DNA from: Paenibacillus cremeus
GTDB taxonomy: Bacteria > Bacillota > Bacilli > Paenibacillales > NBRC-103111
Direction: 5' to 3'
DNA length: 64,000 nt
Assembly (NCBI RefSeq): GCF_007786445.1
Contig: NZ_VNJI01000025.1
Location: 1 to 64,000, forward strand
This document shows, piece after piece, positions 16,626 through 24,622 of this stretch. Numbering within the stretch: the stretch's first letter is position 1; every line of letters begins with the position of its first letter. The position numbers and the translations under genes are program-made. Under the pieces are notes generated by a model, which ran no database searches, had not been told where the DNA came from, and was given only the letters and a program-made list of their open reading frames with translations.

Positions 16626-17282
16626 ATGAAGCTTTTTATCGACACAGCGAACGTAGAAGAGATTCGTAAAGCACATGATCTCGGCGTTATTGCGGGAGTA
16701 ACAACCAATCCATCACTCATTGCCAAAGAAGGAAGAGACTTTTTCGCCACAGTTAAAGAAATCGTCTCGATCGTCGGTAACATGCCGATTAGCGCCGAAG
16801 TCATCAGCTTGCAAGCGGATGAAATGGTGGAGCAGGGTCGAAAGCTTGCTGACCTCGGAGAGGGCATTGTCGTGAAGGTGCCGATGACCGAAGAAGGCTT
16901 GAAAGCCACCAAACGCTTCACTGAGCTCGGCATTAAGACGAACGTAACCTTGATTTTCAGCTCGCCGCAGGCGCTGCTTGCAGCAAGGGCTGGCGCGACG
17001 TATGTGTCGCCATTCGTAGGCCGTCTGGATGATATTAACCAGGTCGGGATGAACTTGATTAAAGAGATTAGCCAAATCTTTAAAGTACATAACATTACGT
17101 CGGAGATCATCACTGCAAGCGTACGAACTACAACGCATGTTATCGATGCGGCGCTTTTAGGTGCGGATATCGCGACGGTACCATATAAGGTTATTCAACA
17201 AATGACCAAGCATCCTCTTACGGATGCGGGCATTCAGCGCTTCCTCGCCGATTGGGAGGGCGCTAATCAGTCCGTCTTCTAA
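16626..17282 (+). CDS. tal: transaldolase (FSA/TalB-type small subfamily)
   Basis: Pentose phosphate pathway enzyme transferring dihydroxyacetone between sugar phosphates (B. subtilis YwjH type). The 218-residue single-domain form is typical. MKLFIDTAN opens the barrel; GVTTNPSLI (24-32) and the Schiff-base lysine in VVKVPMT (Lys84) are present, followed by TLIFSS and FVGRLDD. ATG at 16626 with AAAGGA 8 bp upstream; an ATG at 16617 overlaps the SD. It lies 40 bp after the 6S RNA end without an evident promoter of its own, so read-through from the 6S promoter is possible. Confidence 0.93.
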   Translation: MKLFIDTANVEEIRKAHDLGVIAGVTTNPSLIAKEGRDFFATVKEIVSIVGNMPISAEVISLQADEMVEQGRKLADLGEGIVVKVPMTEEGLKATKRFTELGIKTNVTLIFSSPQALLAARAGATYVSPFVGRLDDINQVGMNLIKEISQIFKVHNITSEIITASVRTTTHVIDAALLGADIATVPYKVIQQMTKHPLTDAGIQRFLADWEGANQSVF

Positions 17283-17299
17283 TTAGGAAGGGGATAAAG

Positions 17300-17350
17300 A
17301 AAAAGCAGCGACTCACCTTAGCCAAGAGCTGGGGTGGGCGCTGCTTTTTT
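17300..17350. terminator. terminator between tal and xylB
   Basis: AAAAAGCAGCG (17300-17310) and CGCTGCTTTTTT (17339-17350) with an inner CACC/GGTG pairing. It lies between convergent genes and can act in both directions. Confidence 0.88.
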
Positions 17351-17378
17351 AGTTGATGCGATCTGACGAAGAGCGGGT

Positions 17379-18911
17379 TTAGCCCTCTTGGACCAGATCG
17401 CTGAGCTGATGGAATGTATCTCTCAGCGTGCCGTACAATGTGCGATAGATCGAATAGTATGCCTCATAGCGCTCCTGATGAGCAGGATTTGGCTCCACCC
17501 GATCGACGACCCGGATCCAGTCTTCACAAAGCGAAGGGATATCCTTCTGCAGCACGCCGGAGGCGGCCATGATGGCTGCGCCGTACGCCGGTCCGTCCGT
17601 GGAGTTGACGGTGACCACAGGGTAACCGAAGATATCGGCGATCATCTGCCGCCAGAATAGGCTTCTTGCACCTCCGCCGTTGACGCGGAGCTCTTTGATT
17701 TCGATGCCGGAGGCTTTCACCAGCTCCAGCGAGTCGCGAAGGCCGAAGGTGATGCCTTCGAGCACCGCACGGGTCAAATGCGCCTTCGTATGGCGCAGGT
17801 TCAGCCCGATAAAGCCACCCCGCGCCTTCGGGTCCGGGTGCGGCGTCCGTTCGCCCGTCAGGTAGGGCAGGAACAGCAGTCCTTCGCTGCCTAGAGGCGC
17901 CTTGGAGGCCAGGGAGGTTAAATGCTCATACACATCACGGCCATCCGCTTGTGCTTCCTGCAGCTCTTCGAAAGCAAAGTGGTTTTTCCACCACTGGAAT
18001 GAGCCGCCAGCCGCCAGCATGACGCCCATCCGGTGCCACATGCCGGGCACGCCGTGGCAGAAGGAGTGCAGCCGGCACTCGGGATCGGCCTGATACGTGT
18101 CGTCGTGGACGAAGACGACACCGGAGGTGCCCAGCGCGACCGAGGCGATGCCGCTGGTGACGACGCCGACGCCGACAGCGCCGCAGGCTTGGTCGCCGCC
18201 GCCGGCTACGACCGGCGTACCCGGCTGGAGGCCGGTGAGCCCTGCGGCTTCCGCCAGCACATGGCCGGCTACGGCGTTGCTTTCATAGAGCGGTGGAAGC
18301 CATTCCTGCGGAATGTTCAGCCGCTCTAGCACCTCTGGCGACCAGCGACGGTTCGCCACATCCAGCAGCAGCGTGCCGCTGGCGTCTGCTAAATCCATGC
18401 CCAGCGCGCCGGTCAGCTTGAGGCGCACATAATCCTTCGGCAGCATGAGATGCGCCGTACGCTCGTAATTGGCCGGCTCGTGGTTCCGCAGCCAAACGAC
18501 CTTCGGGGCGGTGAAGCCGGTTAGCGCCTGATTTCCTGTCAGGCGGCCCAGCTCTTCCCGTCCTACGGCTTGCTCAATCCAATCGCATTCAGCTGCGGTC
18601 CGCTGGTCGCACCAGAGCAGTGCGGGACGAACGACCTGCAGCTCCGCGTCCAAGAACACCGAGCCGTGCATTTGACCGGAAAGTCCTATGCCAGCGATGT
18701 CCGCGCCGCCAATGCCGGCTTTATCAAGAAGGGTACGAATGCAAGCTGTCGTACCATCCCACCACGCCTCCGGCTGCTGCTCGGCCCATCCGGGCTGCGG
18801 CTGAAGGAGAGGATACTCCACACTGTAACTGGCTTTTACACTGCCTGCTTCATCGACCAGAATGCATTTTACCGCCGACGTGCCCAAATCAATACCCAAA
18901 AAATATGCCAA
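17379..18911 (-). CDS. xylB: xylulokinase
   Basis: FGGY-family sugar kinase: D-xylulose + ATP to xylulose 5-phosphate, feeding the pentose phosphate pathway (transaldolase is next door). The 510-residue length is standard. Phosphate-1 motif GIDLGTSAVK (6-15), GQMHG (79-83, substrate loop), WCDQRT, GGGDQACGAVG (about 238-248) with the catalytic Asp, LGTSG and NGGGARS in the C-terminal ATP domain. Start codon TTG at 18911 with GAGGTGA upstream. A XylR-like operator sits 44 bp upstream. Neither xylA nor xylR is in the window, so the gene is separated from its usual partners. Confidence 0.93.
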   Translation of the reverse strand: MAYFLGIDLGTSAVKCILVDEAGSVKASYSVEYPLLQPQPGWAEQQPEAWWDGTTACIRTLLDKAGIGGADIAGIGLSGQMHGSVFLDAELQVVRPALLWCDQRTAAECDWIEQAVGREELGRLTGNQALTGFTAPKVVWLRNHEPANYERTAHLMLPKDYVRLKLTGALGMDLADASGTLLLDVANRRWSPEVLERLNIPQEWLPPLYESNAVAGHVLAEAAGLTGLQPGTPVVAGGGDQACGAVGVGVVTSGIASVALGTSGVVFVHDDTYQADPECRLHSFCHGVPGMWHRMGVMLAAGGSFQWWKNHFAFEELQEAQADGRDVYEHLTSLASKAPLGSEGLLFLPYLTGERTPHPDPKARGGFIGLNLRHTKAHLTRAVLEGITFGLRDSLELVKASGIEIKELRVNGGGARSLFWRQMIADIFGYPVVTVNSTDGPAYGAAIMAASGVLQKDIPSLCEDWIRVVDRVEPNPAHQERYEAYYSIYRTLYGTLRDTFHQLSDLVQEG

Positions 18912-18954
18912 CAGATCTCACCTCGAAAGAATATATAGAATCGCTGCACGAGAC

Positions 18955-18975
18955 TTAGTTTATTTAATAAACTAA
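18955..18975. promoter_or_regulatory. XylR-type operator
   Basis: A perfect 21-bp palindrome with arms TTAGTTTATT and AATAAACTAA around a single T. It matches the Bacillus xylose operator half-site TTAGTTTGTT at nine of ten positions and lies directly upstream of xylB, so xylose-dependent repression by XylR is expected. Confidence 0.8.
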
Positions 18976-19185
18976 TTAACTAATATATTCGTAACGGATT
19001 TCAATAATCCTTCTTTTCCATTCAATTTTGTACAAAAGTTGAACGAATTTACCAATTCCTCTTTCTCTTCCTTGCAAACAGTGTTATGATTGAAGATAGT
19101 GTTAACGGGATTCACGCACTTCATAGATTAGCCTACGGCGCAATTTTTTTGCTGGGGCGCAGAACATATAGGAGGGAAAGCTTTG

Positions 19186-19572
19186 TTGAAGCGAACTTTA
19201 GTCGGACTCATTCGCAGCCATGAAACCACTGGAGAGAAAGCAAGGGATCCTCAACTGAAAACCCGCTATTATAAGATTTCCAAGGATCAGGCTTGGGAAG
19301 AAATTACGAACATGCTGAAAAAGCTGAGTGGGTATAAGCTGCTTCACGAAGTGAAAAATGTAGGGGAAATCGTCATCGAGAAGAGAACGATCACAGGCCG
19401 GACGCAAGATATTACGTTGACTTTATTTGGGATCAATCCTCTGAAGACGGCAGTGGATATTTACTCGGCATCCCGTGGGTCCTTGGGTGATCTCGGCTCC
19501 AACTACCGTACGATCCTTGATCTGTACAAGCACATCGATAAGCGGCTGGCCGCTTACAAAATAAATGATTAA
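19186..19572 (+). CDS. conserved hypothetical cytosolic protein
   Basis: A 128-residue soluble protein, not recognised. It starts MKRTLVGLIRSHE and has an alpha-beta pattern: a middle helix (AWEEITNMLKKL), strands (GEIVIEKRTI, QDITLTLFGI, TAVDIYSAS) and a C-terminal helix (RTILDLYKHIDKRL), compatible with a START- or DUF1499-like small domain, but this is a guess. Tandem TTG codons at 19183 and 19186; GGAGGG at 19171-19176 favours 19186 (9-bp spacer). It is divergent from xylB and ends at a terminator. Confidence 0.65.
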   Translation: MKRTLVGLIRSHETTGEKARDPQLKTRYYKISKDQAWEEITNMLKKLSGYKLLHEVKNVGEIVIEKRTITGRTQDITLTLFGINPLKTAVDIYSASRGSLGDLGSNYRTILDLYKHIDKRLAAYKIND

Positions 19573-19611
19573 AAAAACAGCGAGGATGCTTAGCAGCTCC
19601 CCGCTGTTTTT
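19573..19611. terminator. bidirectional terminator before tpx
   Basis: AAAAACAGCG (19573-19582) and CGCTGTTTTT (19602-19611) between convergent genes; T-runs on both strands. Confidence 0.88.
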
Positions 19612-19623
19612 GTATGCCGAATC

Positions 19624-20127
19624 TTAAACCAATTTTTTAACCGCTTCTACAGCTGCTTCGTAGTTCGGGTGGTTAGTCATTTCTGGCAGTACTTCTACGT
19701 ATTGGATCGTATCGTTAGCGTCGATGACGAAGATCGCTCTCATATCCAGCTGGAATTCGTCGATCAGAACGCCGTAAGCTTTACCGAAGGAACGCGTTTT
19801 GTAGTCGGACAAAGTGATGACTTTGTCGATGCCAGCAGCGCCGCACCAGCGGGCTTGTGCGAAAGGAAGGTCAACGCTGATCGTCAGCACGACAACATTG
19901 TCGCCGAGTTTAGCAGCTTCTTCGTTGAAACGGCGAGTTTGCGCATCGCAAACGCCAGTGTCCAGGGAAGGAACCACGCTTATCAGCTTTACTTTGCCGG
20001 CGTAATCTGCCAGGCTAGCGTTTTCCAACAGGTTTTTGTTTACTGTGAAGTCAGGAGCTTTGTCTCCAGCTTTCAGTTCAGGTCCGATCAGTGTAATCGG
20101 GTTGCCTTTGAATGTTGCTTGTGCCAT
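19624..20127 (-). CDS. tpx: thiol peroxidase Tpx
   Basis: Atypical 2-Cys peroxiredoxin that reduces H2O2 and alkyl peroxides with thioredoxin. The 167 residues carry [11 protein letters not shown] with peroxidatic Cys60 and ARWCGAAG with resolving Cys95, plus the N-terminal [11 protein letters not shown] typical of Tpx. Start at ATG 20127 with AAGGAGG about 11 bp upstream; further upstream in-frame codons are inside the leader. Its promoter (TTGATT, 18 bp, TATAAT on the minus strand at 20181-20210) lies inside the first copy of a duplicated palindrome. Divergent from a GltC-like regulator. Confidence 0.95.
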   Translation of the reverse strand: MAQATFKGNPITLIGPELKAGDKAPDFTVNKNLLENASLADYAGKVKLISVVPSLDTGVCDAQTRRFNEEAAKLGDNVVVLTISVDLPFAQARWCGAAGIDKVITLSDYKTRSFGKAYGVLIDEFQLDMRAIFVIDANDTIQYVEVLPEMTNHPNYEAAVEAVKKLV

Positions 20128-20180
20128 ATGTACGAGGGCCTCCTTAAAATGACAATGATGTTGGTATTTCACCAAAATGT

Positions 20181-20210
20181 ATTATAACATTAGAAACAAC
20201 AACTAATCAA
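20181..20210 (-). promoter_or_regulatory. sigma-A promoter of tpx
   Basis: On the minus strand TTGATT (+ bases 20205-20210) and TATAAT (20181-20186) with an 18-bp spacer. Both elements are embedded in the left half of palindrome copy 1, so a protein bound to the palindrome would block the promoter. Confidence 0.6.
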
Positions 20211-20254
20211 AGCTTACTGATTAGGTTTCTAATGTTTCAACAGAATCTTCATAT
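20182..20254. repeat. direct repeat copy 1 with 12-bp palindromic arms
   Basis: A 73-bp sequence repeated exactly at 20299-20371 (117-bp period). Each copy has outer arms AACATTAGAAAC (20186-20197) and GTTTCTAATGTT (20225-20236) and inner arms CTAATCA/TGATTAG. The trailing GGCGCGGTCGT segment is also repeated after a 9-bp insertion. Confidence 0.9.
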
Positions 20255-20298
20255 AAGGCGCGGTCGTTCATCTGTGAATTACATCGAAAGAGATTCTG

Positions 20299-20371
20299 TT
20301 ATAACATTAGAAACAACAACTAATCAAAGCTTACTGATTAGGTTTCTAATGTTTCAACAGAATCTTCATAT
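20299..20371. repeat. direct repeat copy 2, part of a 75-bp hairpin
   Basis: Identical to 20182-20254. Here the preceding AGATTCTGTT (20291-20300) pairs with AACAGAATCT (20356-20365), so bases 20291-20365 form a nearly perfect 75-bp inverted repeat. It carries a weaker copy of the tpx -10 (TATAAC). Confidence 0.9.
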
Positions 20372-20426
20372 TAGGCGCGTAAGGCGCGGTCGTACTTAGG
20401 TGAAATTTGAAAGGAAGAAAGCGATA

Positions 20427-21317
20427 GTGGAATTCAGACAGCTGCAATATTTTGTAAAGGTAGCACGGAAACAGCATGTGACGCAGGCCGCTGAAGAGCT
20501 TCACGTGGCGCAGTCGGCGGTGAGCCGACAAATCCACCAGCTGGAGGAGGAGCTCGGAGTTCAGCTGTTCGTGCAAAAGGGGCGAAATCTGCAGCTGACG
20601 TCGGTGGGCAAGCTTTTTTTAAGCCGGGTGGAAGGGATCTTGACGGATTTGGAGAGGGCCGTGAATGAAATTCACGAATACCTGGACCCGGAGCGGGGCG
20701 AGATTCGGATCGGGTTTCCACATAGCTTAGGCATCTATCTGCTGCCGACGGTAGTAGCACATTTTCGCAAGGATCATCCGGGAGTTAAATTCCGGCTTCG
20801 GCAGGGGACATATAACAGCTTGATTCGAGATGTCATGAAAGGCGAAATCGACCTGGCGTTCATTTCACCTTTTCCAGAGAAGCATGAGCATGTGAGCGGA
20901 GAGCTGCTGCTGCGGGAGGAGCTGTACGCGATTGTGCCGAAGGGGCATCCGCTGGCCGAGGAGCAGCACATCCGGCTAGAGCAGCTAAAGGACGATTCGT
21001 TCGTCATGTTCAGTGAAGAATATTCGTTGCGTGCCATTGTGCTGGCGGCGTGTGCGAAGGCGGGATTCGTTCCGCAGATCGGGTTTGAGGGAGAGGAAAC
21101 GGATACCATTCGCGGGCTTGTAGCAGCGGGCATGGGGGTCAGTCTGCTCCCGGAGATGGCGCTGATGGAGATCAGCGAGCTGCAGCCGGTGAAGGTGCGC
21201 GTGGCAGAGCCTGAGGTCACGCGCAGCGTGGGTCTGATCCATCGAAGCGGGGAAAAGCTTCCGCTCGTAGCGGATGGGTTCCGAAGGTTTTTGAACGATT
21301 TTTTTAAGGACAAGTAG
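20427..21317 (+). CDS. LysR-type regulator, GltC-like
   Basis: A 296-residue LysR-family transcription factor: N-terminal winged HTH (MEFRQLQYFVKVA, then AAEELHVAQSAVSRQIHQLEEELG at about 20-43) and a periplasmic-binding-type effector domain. It resembles B. subtilis GltC (EYLDPERG, IRIGFPHSLG, LLPTVV, GLVAAGMGVSLLPE), which controls gltAB. Here it is divergent from tpx, so it may control tpx or itself rather than glutamate synthase. GTG start at 20427 with AAAGGAAG about 11 bp upstream; a GTG at 20400 lacks an SD. Confidence 0.88.
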   Translation: MEFRQLQYFVKVARKQHVTQAAEELHVAQSAVSRQIHQLEEELGVQLFVQKGRNLQLTSVGKLFLSRVEGILTDLERAVNEIHEYLDPERGEIRIGFPHSLGIYLLPTVVAHFRKDHPGVKFRLRQGTYNSLIRDVMKGEIDLAFISPFPEKHEHVSGELLLREELYAIVPKGHPLAEEQHIRLEQLKDDSFVMFSEEYSLRAIVLAACAKAGFVPQIGFEGEETDTIRGLVAAGMGVSLLPEMALMEISELQPVKVRVAEPEVTRSVGLIHRSGEKLPLVADGFRRFLNDFFKDK

Positions 21318-21339
21318 CGGACAGATGACATAGATCATA

Positions 21340-21483
21340 TTAGAAGAAAAGGATGCTAACGGCCGCGGCGCCGAGGATCCAGTCGAAAAGCGGGGCCTGT
21401 GCGTACCGGGTGCCGCTTATTTGTTTATCCAGATTCGTTCTGAAGTCTTTCATTTGCATTTCAAGCTCGTATAGGTTCATCAT
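21340..21483 (-). CDS. small membrane protein (47 aa)
   Basis: A short gene: two adjacent ATG codons (21483, 21480) follow AGGAGG at 7 and 10 bp. The peptide has a charged N-terminal half (NLYELEMQMKDFRTNLDKQ) and one C-terminal hydrophobic helix (FDWILGAAAVSILFF) at the very end, like a tail-anchored peptide. Not recognised. It converges on the LysR gene. The strong SD is the best evidence. Confidence 0.6.
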   Translation of the reverse strand: MMNLYELEMQMKDFRTNLDKQISGTRYAQAPLFDWILGAAAVSILFF

Positions 21484-21631
21484 GGTTACTCCTCCTATGG
21501 CGGACGGATGTCCGCGTCAGCGTGTTGTTCTCTATCTGAGTTTTATTATAGCGGGTCAGAAAAGAACAAAAAGTGTAGGATGTATCTCGTTTTCTTCACC
21601 TTTTCATAGGAGGGGGCAGGGCAAGACAATG

Positions 21632-21690
21632 AAAAACCTCTCATTGGAGGATGGCGGCGTTTCGCATCCATTTCTCCAAGAGAGGTTTTT
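21632..21690. terminator. long hairpin terminator downstream of yugP
   Basis: AAAAACCTCTC (21632-21642) and GAGAGGTTTTT (21680-21690), with inner TTGGAG/CTCCAA and GGATG/CATCC pairs. It is placed to end the minus-strand yugP transcript. Confidence 0.88.
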
Positions 21691-21705
21691 GGTTTGGTTA
21701 ATCGA

Positions 21706-22392
21706 TTAATCGTCGTTGCGGTTCGTAAAAATCATAATGTATTTGAGGAGCTCCAAAAGGGAGATCAGCGCTGCTGCCACATAAGTAAGTGCCGCGGCGT
21801 TCAGAACCTTCGCTACCCCGCGTTCTTCCTGGTTCGAAATGAAGCCCTCTGCGACCATCAAGTCCCTTGCCCGGTTACTGGCGTTGAATTCAACCGGCAG
21901 AGTGATCAATTGAAACGCTACAGCTGCAGAGAAGAAGAGAATCCCCAGACCTAGCAAGAAGTTAAACTGTTGGAAAATGAGACCGGCGATAATGAGCAGT
22001 GGAGCGACGCCGGACGAGAAGTTGACCACAGGGAACATGTGATGGCGCATCACCAGCATCGGATAATGCACTTTATGCTGGATCGCGTGACCCACCTCGT
22101 GACAAGCAACCGACACTGCGGCAATCGTGCTTTCATAATATACAGGCTCGGAAAGTCTTACGGCGCGGGCAACCGGATCGTAATGGTCTGTGAGCGCTCC
22201 GGGAACGGCTTCCACCGGAATATCATACAAGCCGTTGGCATCCAGCATGCGGCGGGCGGCTTCGTAGCCCGTCATACCCGACTGTACTGGGACATCGGAC
22301 CATTTATTAAACGTGCCTTTAACGCGAAATTGTGCCCATAGCGAAAGGCCAAAGGCGATGATGATCAAGAAATCCATCGGATGAAAAAACAT
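21706..22392 (-). CDS. yugP: membrane zinc metallopeptidase YugP
   Basis: A 228-residue membrane-embedded metalloprotease (zinc peptidase 2 / DUF-type YugP family). It has an N-terminal helix (MDFLIIIAFGLSLWAQF), the zinc motif HEVGH (98-102), two central membrane helices and C-terminal helices. In this family a role in membrane or envelope protein turnover is assumed. GGAGG lies 9 bp before the ATG. It follows the MerR gene by 28 bp on the same strand and is probably co-transcribed. Confidence 0.9.
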   Translation of the reverse strand: MFFHPMDFLIIIAFGLSLWAQFRVKGTFNKWSDVPVQSGMTGYEAARRMLDANGLYDIPVEAVPGALTDHYDPVARAVRLSEPVYYESTIAAVSVACHEVGHAIQHKVHYPMLVMRHHMFPVVNFSSGVAPLLIIAGLIFQQFNFLLGLGILFFSAAVAFQLITLPVEFNASNRARDLMVAEGFISNQEERGVAKVLNAAALTYVAAALISLLELLKYIMIFTNRNDD

Positions 22393-22420
22393 GCATCCAT
22401 TCCTCCATTAATCAAGAAAT

Positions 22421-22852
22421 TTAAGAAAGGGGACCTTTGCCCAGCAGCAGTAGCAAAGCTTCGATGCAAGCGGCGGCAGGCGGCGTCAGAAACTTGTGCA
22501 GATTCTTCATCTGTGTCGGCTTCATCTTCTCGAGCAGCGGGCCTACTTCCTTTGCTTCTTTCTCCAACTGGTTCAATAAGAGCTGGAGAGATGTGAGCTT
22601 ATCTGTCACGATCTCATCCTGGCTAACCTTAGTGAGACGCTGCAGGCTTGCCTTGATTTCCTCCAGGCTGTATTTCTCCCTCTTCATATTCTCAATACGT
22701 TTCAAACGGCTTAAGGTTTCATCGCTGTACAAGCGGTAGTTTGTGTCGGATCTGGACTCCGGCTGAATCAAACCGAGCTTCGTATAATAGTCGATCGTTC
22801 TGGGGCTGACCTCCGATAAGCGAGAGAGCTCACCGATTCGATATAGCTTCAT
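22421..22852 (-). CDS. MerR family regulator
   Basis: A 143-residue MerR-type regulator: winged HTH (YRIGELSRLSEVSPRTIDYYTKLGLI, about residues 3-28), RYRLY-like RLYSDETL segment, then a coiled-coil dimerisation helix (EEIKASLQRL onward) and a hydrophobic C-terminal stretch. No effector-binding domain or obvious metal cysteines are seen, so the ligand is unknown. ATG at 22852 is the family-like start; an ATG at 22867 is the alternative, near GAGGTG. It lies divergent from amtB and upstream of yugP. Confidence 0.82.
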   Translation of the reverse strand: MKLYRIGELSRLSEVSPRTIDYYTKLGLIQPESRSDTNYRLYSDETLSRLKRIENMKREKYSLEEIKASLQRLTKVSQDEIVTDKLTSLQLLLNQLEKEAKEVGPLLEKMKPTQMKNLHKFLTPPAAACIEALLLLLGKGPLS

Positions 22853-22986
22853 ATCCCCATGTCCCATCACCTCATTACTTATTAATATGTAATGCAATGC
22901 TCTTATAGTAATGATAACTGAATCCAAACCATACAGTCAAACGTTATGCTTTTATTGGCGTAAATCGCGGCTTGGACAGGCATTAT

Positions 22987-23003
22987 TGTTATGTTTTATT
23001 ACC
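22987..23003. promoter_or_regulatory. near-match GlnR/TnrA box
   Basis: TGTTA-N7-TTACC, one mismatch from the TGTNA-N7-TNACA consensus, about 145 bp upstream of the predicted amtB transcript start. Possibly a second, upstream site. Confidence 0.35.
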
Positions 23004-23105
23004 TAAATTGAGTTAGCTACTAAGTTTATTGGTGCGAAAACCGAATTATGCATATTTCATGTCAGGTTATTTTTCGTTTTTGACCATTTATTATTGAAAA
23101 ACCTA

Positions 23106-23134
23106 TTGCCAAAAGGTGGGGCGGTGTATATAAT
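23106..23134 (+). promoter_or_regulatory. sigma-A promoter of amtB
   Basis: TTGCCA (23106-23111), 17-bp spacer, TATAAT (23129-23134). The start would be near 23141, leaving a leader of about 50 nt that contains the GlnR/TnrA box. Confidence 0.75.
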
Positions 23135-23155
23135 GACATTAAGAATATCAAACAA

Positions 23156-23172
23156 TGTTATAAAAACTAACA
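23156..23172. promoter_or_regulatory. GlnR/TnrA box in the amtB leader
   Basis: TGTTA TAAAAAC TAACA matches the TGTNA-N7-TNACA consensus at every defined position. It lies about 15-32 bp downstream of the expected transcript start, a position where GlnR or TnrA would repress. Confidence 0.8.
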
Positions 23173-23192
23173 TTAAGAAGGAAGTGGTCACG

Positions 23193-24587
23193 ATGTTAAA
23201 GAAATTGCTCTTATCAACCGGTCTTATGTCAGTATTGGTGCCAGCGACGCTCGCGTTCGCAGCAGACGATGCGACACCTACGCAGCTGCAAAGCGCTATT
23301 GATGCCGTGTGGGTCATGTTAGCTGCCATCTTGGTCATTTTCATGCAAGCAGGGTTCGCACTGCTCGAAGCGGGCTCTACGCGAATGAAGAACGCAGGTC
23401 ACGTAGCAGGGAAAACGGTATTGACGTTCGGGATTTGCGCCATTGCCTTCTGGGCCATCGGGTTTGGCTTTGCTTTCGGCGACGGCAACGGATTTTTTGG
23501 TACAACGGGCTTCTTCGTAGACGGATCGGAAGAACAAGCGGCATCAGCATTCAGCTCCCTCTCCTTCTCCGATGTACCGATAGCCATTAAGTTTTTGTTC
23601 CAGCTGGCTTTTGCCGGTGTATCGCTGGCGATCGCTTGGGGCGGCTTTGCAGAACGCGGTAAGCTTCCGGTTTACTTCATCTTCGGGATTTTGTTCACCG
23701 TTCTGATCTATCCGATCGTTGCTCACTGGGTATGGGGCGGCGGCTGGTTGTCCAAAATCGGGATGCAGGACTTCGCAGGCTCCACGGTCGTTCACTTGCA
23801 AGGTGCAACCGCAGCGCTTGTAGCTACATTGCTTCTTAAACCACGTATCGGTAAATTCAACAAAGACAAAACGCCTAACCTGATTCCTGGTCATAACCAA
23901 GTGCTTTCGGTTCTCGGCGTTATCATTCTCTGGATCGGCTGGTTCGGCTTCAACCCAGGCTCCACGCTGAGCGCAATGGGCGACGGCTTCTTCGGTTACA
24001 TCGCTCTGACAACGAATCTGGCTGCAGCTGCTGGTGCCGTAGCCGCGCTGGTTGTGTCTTGGATGTACTTCGGCAAATCCGATATTCCTAGTATGCTTAA
24101 CGGTGTGCTCGCCGCTCTCGTAGCTATTACTGCAGCTTGCGCATTCGTAACCCCGCGCGATGCCATCATCATTGGTGCCGTTTCCGGAATCTTGACCTTC
24201 TTCACTTCGCAATGGTTTGAGAAAGCTGGCTTGGATGATCCGATTTTCGCCTTCTCCGTACACGGGATTGCAGGGATTTGGGGAACGCTGTCCACGGGGA
24301 TTTTCGCAACACCTGAGCTCGCATCTAAAGTAGGTGTTGGTAAACCTGGTCTTCTGTACGGCGGTGGCTTGGAGCAGTTGGGCGTTCAAGCGCTGGGTGT
24401 AGTTGGTGCCTTCCTGTTCGTCCTGGTGCTGTCCTTCATCATCCTCTATGTCATCAAGCTGACGATCGGGCTGCGTGTCACGGAAGAAGAAGAAATTATC
24501 GGTTTGGACCTTTCCGAGCATGGCACCTACGGCTATCCTGAGCAAATGAAGAAAGCGGCTCAAGGCGGTGCAGCGCAAGTGATATAA
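23193..24587 (+). CDS. amtB: ammonium transporter AmtB
   Basis: A 464-residue ammonia channel of the Amt/MEP/Rh family: cleavable signal peptide (LLLSTGLMSVLVPATLAFA), then 11 membrane helices. The pore histidines are in VVHLQGA (first His) and FSVHGIAG (second His); the ammonium-binding Trp segment is present. GTG/ATG: ATG at 23193 with GAAGGA 11 bp upstream gives the signal peptide; the frame is open further upstream but would cover the leader. A GlnR/TnrA box precedes it. No glnK follows; instead a GlnD-like nucleotidyltransferase and an exonuclease follow within 40 bp and 5 bp. Confidence 0.95.
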   Translation: MLKKLLLSTGLMSVLVPATLAFAADDATPTQLQSAIDAVWVMLAAILVIFMQAGFALLEAGSTRMKNAGHVAGKTVLTFGICAIAFWAIGFGFAFGDGNGFFGTTGFFVDGSEEQAASAFSSLSFSDVPIAIKFLFQLAFAGVSLAIAWGGFAERGKLPVYFIFGILFTVLIYPIVAHWVWGGGWLSKIGMQDFAGSTVVHLQGATAALVATLLLKPRIGKFNKDKTPNLIPGHNQVLSVLGVIILWIGWFGFNPGSTLSAMGDGFFGYIALTTNLAAAAGAVAALVVSWMYFGKSDIPSMLNGVLAALVAITAACAFVTPRDAIIIGAVSGILTFFTSQWFEKAGLDDPIFAFSVHGIAGIWGTLSTGIFATPELASKVGVGKPGLLYGGGLEQLGVQALGVVGAFLFVLVLSFIILYVIKLTIGLRVTEEEEIIGLDLSEHGTYGYPEQMKKAAQGGAAQVI

Positions 24588-24622
24588 TAGAAGAAACTTG
24601 AATGAAAAGTGAAGGGGATGCC

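Noticed and set aside
20182-20393. CRISPR array
   Set aside because: Only two repeat copies, palindromic, with one spacer-like interval and no cas genes; better explained as a duplicated promoter/palindrome.
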